Shown here: positions 1 through 6,364 of the stretch, piece after piece | How the letters are laid out: every line of letters begins with the position of its first letter | Position numbering within the stretch: the stretch's first letter is position 1 | Position numbers and translations under genes: made by a program | Source of the DNA: Candidatus Heimdallarchaeota archaeon | GTDB lineage: Archaea > Asgardarchaeota > Heimdallarchaeia > Heimdallarchaeales > Heimdallarchaeaceae | Direction of reading: 5' to 3' | DNA: 8,348 nt | NCBI GenBank assembly: GCA_023139025.1 | Contig: JAGLOH010000076.1 | Span: 1 to 8,348 of the forward strand | Notes under the pieces: generated by a model | Database searches by the model: none | Seen by the model: the letters and a program-made list of their open reading frames with translations, nothing else | What the model was told of the DNA's origin: nothing

Positions 1-86
1 TTTAACCAGTTTTCTATCTTTTCTGCTTCTTCTTTTTTTCCAATAAACAGATTCAAAGCTTCAAACATCTTCATAAATTGGTAAAT
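1..86 (-). pseudogene. Truncated copy of the Ski2-like helicase C-terminus (runs off left edge)
   Basis: Read on the minus strand, this stretch encodes a peptide that matches residues 679-706 of the helicase at 4172-6364. From the methionine at 74-72, 21 of 24 residues are identical (MKMFEALNLFIGKK, then EAEKI and WL shared). The DNA aligns without gaps at an offset of 4244 bases, with 60 of 74 bases identical over 1-74 by hand count. Similarity fades at about position 87. Beyond that the minus-strand frame is an AT-rich run with no helicase resemblance, and it ends in a stop at 161-159. None of the ATPase motifs are present, so I read this as the 3' remnant of a second helicase gene, or of a partial duplication, whose C-terminal end lies off the left edge. 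Most differences are substitutions that keep the frame open, so a short expressed protein starting at 74 or 68 cannot be ruled out. Confidence 0.75.
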
Positions 87-107
87 AAAGCAAAGAAAAT
101 GAAAAAG

Positions 108-121
108 AAAAGATTTATATG
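108..121 (+). promoter_or_regulatory. Likely archaeal BRE/TATA promoter of the first beta-helix gene
   Basis: A purine run (AAAAG, BRE-like) is followed by TTTATATG at 114-121, a good match to an archaeal TATA box. With the usual 22-27 base spacing from the TATA centre, transcription would start near 140-145. That falls on or just before the ATG codons at 141 and 153 and predicts a leaderless or very short-leader transcript. The assignment rests on sequence resemblance and spacing only. Confidence 0.45.
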
Positions 122-129
122 CGTTCAAT

Positions 130-152
130 ATAATGATATAATGATATATGAT
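130..152 (+). repeat. Short tandem 8-base repeat over the start region
   Basis: ATAATGAT occurs at 130-137 and again at 138-145, followed by the shortened unit ATATGAT at 146-152. The repeat contains the candidate start codon at 141 and ends just before the one at 153. The unit length is not a multiple of three, so gain or loss of a unit would change which upstream ATG is in frame, but not the ATG at 153. Confidence 0.6.
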
Positions 153-1472
153 ATGGATTTAAAAAAATCTTTAGCTACCAAAATATTAATTCCAATGATA
201 TTTATATCTCTGTTAGTTGGATTTCTGATTTACGGTACATTATTCTTTTCGTTTCCGGATTCTTCTGATGACTTTATTGAAGTGAATATTAAAACTAACG
301 TAGATTTAAGGAAATACAAAACCAGTGGTTCTGGAAAAATCAATGACCCTTATATTTTAAATCAATTCACGTTTCATGAAAATAAATCAATTGGATTACG
401 AATTACTGGAGTATCAAAGTATATCGAAATTAGGGATGTTCATTTCAAGGCATTTGGATTTGGATTATATCTATACAAAATTGAATATCCGGGTTTGGTA
501 ACCGTAAGAAACTGTTCGTTTCTTAATTGTGATATGGATGTCTATGAAACTGATCAAATCAGAATAATCAATAATACTTTTGTAAACAATGAAGTAGGGA
601 TTCACTTCACTTATTCTAGAAATAATTACATTGCTGATAATCATTTTGACAGTGGAGGATTGTGTGTTGGTCTTGTAGAATCACAGATTGAGAAAATAGA
701 AACTTTTACTCTATCTGATAATTACATAAATGACAAAGAGATTCTGTTCTTGAAGAATGAAAATCATTTGTCTCTTAAAGGTAATTTTTCTCAGATATTC
801 CTTTTCAACTGTTTGAATGTTACTGTAGAAAATGCATTTGCTTACACAGCAAGTCATTCTGTATTAGTTTCAGATTCAGAAAACTGTTCATTAAGTAAGA
901 TTACAGCCTATACTTTGGCACATGCAGTTTTAATACTAAATTCACCCAACACTCAAATACTTAGTTGCTATTTCGAAAATGTAGTAAATAAAAGTAATAA
1001 GATCTATTTTCATGATGATTATGGAATATCAGTGTTATATTCAACTAACTTCAGTCTGAGTAATTCATCAATAAATAACTATTCACATACGGGGGTTCAG
1101 ATACAATATTCTACAAATGCATCATTTGAATACAATATTTTTGTAAGTTCAGGTTTTTCAGGTTTGACAATTCGTTCTTCTGACCATTGTAATATAGTGT
1201 ATAACCAATTTATGGAAAACAACTTCGTGGGAGTTTGGTTAGTTAATTCTGAAGAGATTTATGTTTATCATAACAATTTTCTAAACAATTCTTGGGTAAA
1301 CAATGGATCTGAAGGTTGGAATAGCAATGGACAAAATTACTGGTATTCTTCTATTTTAGAGGAGGGAAATTTCTGGTCAAGTTTAGGAAATGAAACAATT
1401 TACATAATAGATGAAACAGAAGGAATCTATGATCTTTATCCATTTACCACTCCAATAAACATTTTTGGATAA
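153..1472 (+). CDS. Membrane-anchored NosD/CASH-type right-handed beta-helix protein
   Basis: Using the ATG at 153, the product is 439 residues. A short charged N-terminus (MDLKKSLATK) is followed by a hydrophobic segment at residues 8-33 that acts as a signal anchor or uncleaved signal peptide, so the rest should face outside the cell. The ectodomain opens with the GSGKINDPYIL motif (residues 59-69) that usually precedes archaeal beta-helix domains. It continues with many short strands separated by NNTF/DNHF-like turns, typical of PF13229/PF05048 repeats. A module at about residues 189-227 (NYINDKE...FSQIFLFNC) matches the same module in the next gene. The end (residues 405-439, GNFWSS then YPFTTP) is the usual closing motif of NosD-like domains. 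Sequons such as NNT, NCS and NVT suggest N-glycosylation. There is no C-terminal anchor. In-frame alternative starts are ATG 141 and ATG 99 and TTG 78; 153 fits the TATA spacing and the signal-peptide charge best. The ligand is unknown, and a role in copper or nitrous oxide metabolism is not implied. Confidence 0.85.
   Translation: MDLKKSLATKILIPMIFISLLVGFLIYGTLFFSFPDSSDDFIEVNIKTNVDLRKYKTSGSGKINDPYILNQFTFHENKSIGLRITGVSKYIEIRDVHFKAFGFGLYLYKIEYPGLVTVRNCSFLNCDMDVYETDQIRIINNTFVNNEVGIHFTYSRNNYIADNHFDSGGLCVGLVESQIEKIETFTLSDNYINDKEILFLKNENHLSLKGNFSQIFLFNCLNVTVENAFAYTASHSVLVSDSENCSLSKITAYTLAHAVLILNSPNTQILSCYFENVVNKSNKIYFHDDYGISVLYSTNFSLSNSSINNYSHTGVQIQYSTNASFEYNIFVSSGFSGLTIRSSDHCNIVYNQFMENNFVGVWLVNSEEIYVYHNNFLNNSWVNNGSEGWNSNGQNYWYSSILEEGNFWSSLGNETIYIIDETEGIYDLYPFTTPINIFG
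717..833 (+). repeat. Shared beta-helix module (copy in the first gene)
   Basis: This encodes a roughly 39-residue unit of the pattern N-x-I-x-x-K-E-x-x-x-x-x-N, then a hydrophilic gap, then FSQIFLFNC-x-NVTVEN. The same unit occurs twice in the neighbouring larger gene (2344-2460 and 2893-3009). It matches a module I recognise from archaeal CASH/NosD proteins, where a conserved insertion between beta-helix halves has this form. Confidence 0.55.
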
Positions 1473-1492
1473 AATTCTCCTTTTCTTGAAAA

Positions 1493-1503
1493 CACATATA
1501 AGT
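1493..1503 (+). promoter_or_regulatory. Possible TATA box of the second beta-helix gene
   Basis: CACATATAAGT lies in the short gap between the two beta-helix genes. Transcription starting about 25 bases downstream (near 1522-1527) would give a leader of about 30 bases to the ATG at 1558. The element suggests the second gene can be transcribed on its own, although read-through from the first gene is also possible because no terminator is visible between them. Confidence 0.35.
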
Positions 1504-1557
1504 ACTGCTTCAATTAATAGTGTAGCATTAGTGATAAAATTGCTAGAGAAACTTTCT

Positions 1558-4182
1558 ATGCTTAAATCGATCTTTACGAAGAAAACTGTAGTAATTACTA
1601 GTGTGTTGATATTAATTTTGAGTTCAACGTTAACTGTTCTTATGTTTACTGTGATTTATAAGTATGAGATTTCAGATTTCATTGAAATTCGCTCAAATGA
1701 AGATGTTTACAAATACAGCTTCCCTGGAGATGGTTCTGAGCAAAATCCCTTTCTTATTGAAGGACTAAAGTTTAAGTCCAATGAGGAATTTGATCTAAGA
1801 ATTCATAATACAAACTATAGTTTCATAATAAGAAACTGCCTTTTCACTAATACTGAATACTGCTTACGTTTATATAATTGTAGATCTGGGAGCATATCAG
1901 TAGAAGATAACACTTTCAAAGTAGATTCTGAAAACCATAAATATTCTACATCAACTACTATGCAAGATTCAAGTAATATTACAATAAAAAAGAATAAATT
2001 TCTTGGTTATTCATCAATTCTTCAATTTGGAATATGGTATAGGAATTGTTCCGATGTGTTAATTCAAGAAAACTACTTTAATTTACAAGATTTTCATTTT
2101 GGTTATGGTCAAGATTTAATAATCGATAATAACCAATTTGAGACAGAAGATGATTTTTCCTGCATAGTGAAAACTTTTCAAATCACTAATGTAACTATCT
2201 CTTCTAATAGAAATTCTAAAGGACGTATAGCTTTTGGAGCAAGTCAATGCAGAGAAGTAAAGATTTTCAATAATACATTAACAAAGGGAGATTTCTTCCT
2301 ACGTAATGATGAAATTGAAGATTATTATACTCATTATGTAGAAAACAACAAAATAGCTGGTAGAGATTATGGTTTTCTTGTAAATATATCTAATCTAGAA
2401 TTAACTTCTGAATTCTCGAAAATCCATCTTATTCAAAGCAGTAATGTTACAATTAATAACCAGAATCTCAATGATATATCCTCTGGAGTAAGATTAGAAT
2501 TTTGCTCTAATAGTTCAATAGTAAATTCAACAATCTCAGACACTTCAGCTGATGGAATTGAAATTTATTACTCAAATAACACCCTAGTAAGTGGAAATCA
2601 AATTCTTAGAACAAGATCTCAGTCAATTTATATTTCATCTTCTAGGAACACTACAATTTTGAATAACACAATCAATGACTCTTATGAAAATGGTGAATAT
2701 GAGGGGTATCAACATCATTATACTCGGAGCATTGAAGTTATAGATTCACCATATTCCACAATTGAAAATAATGTTGTATCATCAAATCGGTGCAGTCTAA
2801 AATTCGAAAACTCTCCTTATTCTAGTATAATTTCAAATAGATTTAACTCGATAGATATCGATAGTTTAGATATCAACACCATGAATATTGTAAATAATTC
2901 GTTGAATAACAAAGAATTAGGAATTTTCATAAATCAGAATAATTTCAGTATATCTTCAGATTATAGTCAATTCATTGTAGTAAATTGTTCAAAAGTTTCA
3001 ATTGAAAGTGAATCTTACAACATATTTGAAGCTAAAGTAGGATTATTTCACAGTAGCAGCTATATCAATATCAGCTATTGCTCGTTCACATCTACTAAAA
3101 GAACTTATTGCACTGCACTTAGATTTGATAATTGTACTAGCATTCAGTTTCGATATGTAGAAGTAGACTTCTGTGATATAGGAATTTCAATAGCTAATTC
3201 AAATAATACAGTTTTCAAATCACTTACTGTAAGAAATTCCTATGACGATGGTATTGAATGTTATAATGTTCATAATATCACATTTGAAGATAGTTATTTC
3301 ATTAACTGTAGACGTGAAGGTCTAAACCTTATAGCAGCACAAAATATAATGATTTCAAATGCTTATTGTGAATCATCATCTATATGGATTTCAAATAGTA
3401 ATAATATAACCTTACAGAATTCTGAATTCCGGGATTGTTTGACCTGTATGTATACTGAAGATAGTACCATGATAAGTATTTTGAATAATAGTTTCAATTA
3501 TGAGTTTAGTGCAATTGCGGTAAATTCTAATTCTGTTTTAATAGTCTACTGTAATATTATTAACAATACACTTGTTGGGGGTTTTTCAGGAATTAATCTT
3601 GGTGGCATTTCAAGTCCTGTTCTCATTGAGAGAAATGCTGTTTTCAATAACACTTTGGATAAACCTTGGGGAAAATCTCAAGGTATATATGCAAAACATT
3701 GTGAAGATCTAACAATAACTAACAACTATATTGGATACAATTCAAGAGGAATCTTTCTAGAAAGCTCTTCCTACAGCAATATATCATTAAACAATTTTGA
3801 CAATAATTTCGGTTATGCAATTGAGTTAAGTAAATTTTCACATAATAATCTCATTTTCATGAATAATTTCTATGATAATAATATCAATGGTGATTTTCAA
3901 GCATATGATGAAGGAGAAGACAATAAGTGGAATTCTGATGATCATATAGGTAATTATTGGAGTAACTGTATAAATCAAGATAATTGTAAAATTGATGGAG
4001 AAGCATTGACTTATGATTATAATCCTTTAGATACCCCAGTAGATATCCCTTATAATGCATCTTATTTCAATATTGAAGTATCTGAAAGTTCATACAGTTT
4101 AGAGATATTCACACTTATTCTAGCAGCTCTAACAATTGGAGTAATTCAGAAAAGAAGGAAACACAACGATATTAGGTACTAA
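1558..4182 (+). CDS. Large Cys-rich beta-helix surface protein with N- and C-terminal membrane segments
   Basis: Using the ATG at 1558, the product is 874 residues. A basic start (MLKSIFTKK) leads into a hydrophobic segment at residues 10-34, then an ectodomain that opens with GDGSEQNPFLIEG (residues 57-69). This is the same opening block as in the preceding gene, so the two are paralogues. Most of the chain is beta-helix repeat with Asn-rich turns. A 39-residue module occurs twice (residues 263-301 and 446-484), pointing to internal duplication. The helix closes with IGNYWSN and DYNPLDTP (residues 797-827). A second hydrophobic segment at residues 847-863 is followed by QKRRKHN, a C-terminal anchor with a cytoplasmic basic stop-transfer tail. 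The chain has 22 cysteines, ten of them within residues 508-630, and many N-x-S/T sequons. In-frame GTG at 1531 and TTG at 1465 are less likely starts because they put extra residues before the signal segment. Its last 11 bases overlap the convergent helicase gene. The ligand or role is unknown; surface adhesion or glycan interaction is an inference. Confidence 0.85.
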   Translation: MLKSIFTKKTVVITSVLILILSSTLTVLMFTVIYKYEISDFIEIRSNEDVYKYSFPGDGSEQNPFLIEGLKFKSNEEFDLRIHNTNYSFIIRNCLFTNTEYCLRLYNCRSGSISVEDNTFKVDSENHKYSTSTTMQDSSNITIKKNKFLGYSSILQFGIWYRNCSDVLIQENYFNLQDFHFGYGQDLIIDNNQFETEDDFSCIVKTFQITNVTISSNRNSKGRIAFGASQCREVKIFNNTLTKGDFFLRNDEIEDYYTHYVENNKIAGRDYGFLVNISNLELTSEFSKIHLIQSSNVTINNQNLNDISSGVRLEFCSNSSIVNSTISDTSADGIEIYYSNNTLVSGNQILRTRSQSIYISSSRNTTILNNTINDSYENGEYEGYQHHYTRSIEVIDSPYSTIENNVVSSNRCSLKFENSPYSSIISNRFNSIDIDSLDINTMNIVNNSLNNKELGIFINQNNFSISSDYSQFIVVNCSKVSIESESYNIFEAKVGLFHSSSYINISYCSFTSTKRTYCTALRFDNCTSIQFRYVEVDFCDIGISIANSNNTVFKSLTVRNSYDDGIECYNVHNITFEDSYFINCRREGLNLIAAQNIMISNAYCESSSIWISNSNNITLQNSEFRDCLTCMYTEDSTMISILNNSFNYEFSAIAVNSNSVLIVYCNIINNTLVGGFSGINLGGISSPVLIERNAVFNNTLDKPWGKSQGIYAKHCEDLTITNNYIGYNSRGIFLESSSYSNISLNNFDNNFGYAIELSKFSHNNLIFMNNFYDNNINGDFQAYDEGEDNKWNSDDHIGNYWSNCINQDNCKIDGEALTYDYNPLDTPVDIPYNASYFNIEVSESSYSLEIFTLILAALTIGVIQKRRKHNDIRY
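2344..2460 (+). repeat. Internal beta-helix module, copy A
   Basis: This encodes NKIAGRDYGFLVN followed by EFSKIHLIQSSNVTINN. The pattern matches copy B 549 bases (183 residues) downstream, and also the module in the preceding gene. Similarity is visible at the protein level and is too diverged to be striking in the DNA. Confidence 0.55.
2893..3009 (+). repeat. Internal beta-helix module, copy B
   Basis: This encodes NSLNNKELGIFIN followed by DYSQFIVVNCSKVSIES. It resembles the copy in the preceding gene (K-E after the Asn turn, S-Q before a hydrophobic run, NC) more than copy A does. This suggests the module was duplicated within this gene, or that two ancestral domains were fused. Confidence 0.55.
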
Positions 4183-6364
4183 CTCTAGTACTTCCTTTAG
4201 ATTTCATTGAATATAATTCCATCTCTTTGAATCCTTCACTTTTTTCTAACCACTCATTGATTTTTTCTGCTTCAAGTTTCTTTCCAATGAATAGATTCAG
4301 AGCTTCAAACATCTTCATGAAACGGAAAATAGTTTCTCGCCATTCACTAACAAAACTATCACTAACATTATATTTCTCACAGATTCGTTTAATCTCGACT
4401 CCATTTACAATGTCATGAGCTAAACGAATTGCTAGAAGTGAAGATAGCTCATTAGCTTTTATCTCCTGTTTAATCCTTTTATCTTTAGTAATGAACTGTT
4501 TGAGATATTGAGTAATTGTAAGTTTCTTATTTACACCACAAAATTCTAGATAATCAATAAAATCGTAAGGATGAATATAATGTCTTGCAGCAAGCTGTCC
4601 CATATAGGTTAAATTGACTCTATTTTCAGCTGATTTTACAATAAATCCTTCTTTATACAAAAAGTCTAGAATTCCATAATTATTCAGCCATCTTTCTTGC
4701 CCCTCAGGATATTTTTCTAGCAGAAATCTTTGATGCTTACAGATGTAATTAGAATGCTTACTTTGGCATGTACAGCTCCTTCTAGACGCAGATAAATAGA
4801 TCTGGAATAACTTTGATTGTTCTTTGATGTTCGCAATAATTGCAGTTGTGTTTACGCCCTCTATTGAGATTATCTCCATCTTTCTTTCTACTACATTTCT
4901 AGTACTATCAAATCTTCTATAGAAATCAATTATTTCATGTGTTTCGAGAGTTGATTCTGAAGATGAAAAAAGAGCTTGAAACAGCTCAAAATCAACTAGA
5001 TTTCTCAGCAATTTTGATCTATTTTGATAAAACCACAAAGAATCTTCAATATTTTCGTGCAAATTAGTCAATTCACTAGAAAAAGTTTTGTCTGAATTGT
5101 AAATCCTACTCAGGTAAAATTGAACTAGAAAATCATAGTCTCCGAAGAAACTTTTTATTGGGTGAAATAGTGGAACTGCTTTTTTTAGTTCAGTTGAACT
5201 ACTGAAAAATTTCTGTTCAGTTTGCTTCCTAAGGCGCTCACTACTCACTAAGACAACTCCTTCTCCTGAATCTTTCATCCCTAGTCTTCCTGCTCTCCCT
5301 AGAGTCTGAAAGACCAAGTTATTTTCTGTCTTAATCCTGTTATGCTTTATAGTAAAAACAGAAACATCAGCTGGTAAATTTACTCCCGCTGCAAGAGTGG
5401 AAGTGGAAACTAAAGTATTTAGTTCTCCATTGAGAAACATGTTCTCTACAATTAACCGGACTAAATCTGATAAACCAGCGTGGTGATAAGCAACCCCTTT
5501 CTTAACCATATCTTTCAAATTAGGAGGAAAATACGTTTCTTGTAAAATCTTCTTAGTCTTTGAATCTGTAACACTTTCGAGATTTTCAGATATCATCTTT
5601 TCTATCTCAAAATCCTGAATTACTACTTTTTTTGAAGCTACTTTTGTTGCTAATAATTCACTTTCAGACCTTGAGTGGGTAAAAATCAAAATCTGCTTTC
5701 CAAAGTTCTCTGTTTTTTCTAGATATTTGAGAGGATCGGCAAAAACCTCAATCGAGTAGTCAATTGGAACAGGTCTTTTAGTTTCTATTATAGGATAAAC
5801 ATTTAACCAATCTGATATCTCTAGAGGATTAGCTATTGAAGACGAGAGTAAAATTAACTGAGCTTGCCTTTCATTTCTCTGCCATTCAAGTAATATTTCT
5901 TCTATTACTTTCCCTCTATCAGTTCCTAAAAAGTGGAATTCATCAATGATTAATATCTTGAGATACTTGTGCAGAACTTCATATCGTTTTAAAAGTACTA
6001 AAAATTTTTCATAAGTACCAATGATTATATTTGCATCTCCTATCTCTTCTTCTTCAATTTCTACTCCTCCAACTGCAAGAAGAGTCTTTATCCCTCTCTG
6101 ATCAAACAAAGACAACGAGTGATTGAATTCTTGAACTGCTAAAGACTTGTAAGGAAGTATGAATCCAATTTTGAATTTTCTTGGAGAATTCAAAAATTTA
6201 CCAAAGATGGACTGAAAGTATTCTGAAATATATTGCTCTGTGATGAAGGTTTTTCCTGCTGAACTTGGAGCAATAGCAAAGACGTTAGATTTTGTTTTGA
6301 ACGCTTCTAAGCATCTTTTCTGGAAATCTGTATACTTAACTGATTTTCCGTCAGAACTAAGCAT
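4172..6364 (-). CDS. Ski2/Hel308-like SF2 helicase with an embedded SWIM zinc motif
   Basis: This is a complete 730-residue superfamily 2 helicase. Motifs in order: Q-motif-like FQ at 14-15; Walker A APSSAGKT at 32-39 (K38); Ia ILPYKSLA around 69-76; Ib GTYEKF at 116-121; DEFH box at 141-144, followed by FLGTDRG as in Ski2 proteins; motif III LLSSSIANP at 172-180 (SSS where SAT is usual); IV ILIFTHSR at 225-232; V STLAAGVNLPADV at 322-334; VI QTLGRAGR at 353-360. All catalytic positions are kept, so ATP-driven unwinding or remodelling 3'-5' along a strand is expected from the family. A CxC-x8-CxH zinc motif lies at C531, C533, C542 and H544. It is followed by a winged-helix-like block (LTYMGQLAARHYIHP, 585-599) and a helical ratchet-like end (about 637-690), both Ski2-like. 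The ATG overlaps the end of the upstream HerA-like gene by 8 bases and has a purine-rich site 7 bases before it, indicating translational coupling. A partial copy of its tail lies at 1-86. It is not a canonical Hel308, given the zinc motif and the operon. The substrate is unknown. Confidence 0.9.
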   Translation of the reverse strand: MLSSDGKSVKYTDFQKRCLEAFKTKSNVFAIAPSSAGKTFITEQYISEYFQSIFGKFLNSPRKFKIGFILPYKSLAVQEFNHSLSLFDQRGIKTLLAVGGVEIEEEEIGDANIIIGTYEKFLVLLKRYEVLHKYLKILIIDEFHFLGTDRGKVIEEILLEWQRNERQAQLILLSSSIANPLEISDWLNVYPIIETKRPVPIDYSIEVFADPLKYLEKTENFGKQILIFTHSRSESELLATKVASKKVVIQDFEIEKMISENLESVTDSKTKKILQETYFPPNLKDMVKKGVAYHHAGLSDLVRLIVENMFLNGELNTLVSTSTLAAGVNLPADVSVFTIKHNRIKTENNLVFQTLGRAGRLGMKDSGEGVVLVSSERLRKQTEQKFFSSSTELKKAVPLFHPIKSFFGDYDFLVQFYLSRIYNSDKTFSSELTNLHENIEDSLWFYQNRSKLLRNLVDFELFQALFSSSESTLETHEIIDFYRRFDSTRNVVERKMEIISIEGVNTTAIIANIKEQSKLFQIYLSASRRSCTCQSKHSNYICKHQRFLLEKYPEGQERWLNNYGILDFLYKEGFIVKSAENRVNLTYMGQLAARHYIHPYDFIDYLEFCGVNKKLTITQYLKQFITKDKRIKQEIKANELSSLLAIRLAHDIVNGVEIKRICEKYNVSDSFVSEWRETIFRFMKMFEALNLFIGKKLEAEKINEWLEKSEGFKEMELYSMKSKGSTRVST
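4174..4193. terminator. Small hairpin at the convergent gene ends
   Basis: AGGTACT at 4174-4180 and AGTACTT at 4187-4193 can pair as a 7-bp stem (one G-U pair in the plus-strand RNA) around the 6-base loop AACTCT. It sits on the overlapping stop codons of the two convergent genes. There is no strong U-tract on either side, so a role in bidirectional termination is only a possibility. Confidence 0.2.
4245..4330 (-). repeat. Helicase-tail segment duplicated at positions 1-86
   Basis: This part of the helicase gene (residues 679-706) is the full-length counterpart of the fragment at 1-86. The two copies lie in the same orientation 4244 bases apart and flank both beta-helix genes. They are about 81% identical in DNA over 74 aligned bases, so the duplication is not recent, or it derives from an already diverged paralogue. 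Confidence 0.75.
4733..4774 (-). other. SWIM-type zinc-binding motif in the helicase
   Basis: The segment encodes C531-T-C533, eight residues, then C542-K-H544 followed by QRFLL. This fits the SWIM signature CxC-xn-CxH, in which the four residues bind one zinc ion and the domain contacts DNA or proteins. It lies between the RecA-like motor domains and the winged-helix block, as an insertion in the accessory region. Confidence 0.7.

Noticed and set aside
78..152. Upstream TTG (78), ATG (99) or ATG (141) as start of the first beta-helix gene
   Set aside because: TTG 78 lies inside the helicase-tail remnant, and both 78 and 99 lie before the TATA-like box, so they would not be transcribed from it. 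ATG 141 is possible, but the charged start MDLKK from 153 makes a better signal segment.
1465..1557. TTG at 1465 or GTG at 1531 as start of the large beta-helix gene
   Set aside because: TTG 1465 lies inside the end of the previous gene and adds 31 residues before the signal segment. GTG 1531 is possible but adds nine residues without improving the signal. ATG 1558 directly precedes a basic stretch and hydrophobic helix.
2344..3009. CRISPR array or DNA-level tandem repeats in the beta-helix genes
   Set aside because: The recurring Asn-rich words come from beta-helix coils in protein. The DNA shows no regularly spaced identical repeats with unique spacers.
153..4182. NosD copper-delivery role in nitrous oxide reduction
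   Set aside because: Only the beta-helix fold family is shared. No nosZ, nosF, nosY or nosL genes or copper-binding motifs are visible, and NosD-like names are widely applied to archaeal surface proteins.
4227..4418. Small plus-strand reading frame opposite the helicase C-terminus
   Set aside because: It is entirely antisense to a gene with clear protein motifs, has no promoter or ribosome site, and its composition is that of a shadow frame.
4172..6364. Annotation as canonical Hel308
   Set aside because: The motor and winged-helix parts fit the Ski2/Hel308 group, but the SWIM motif, changed motif III and operon partner are not those of Hel308.
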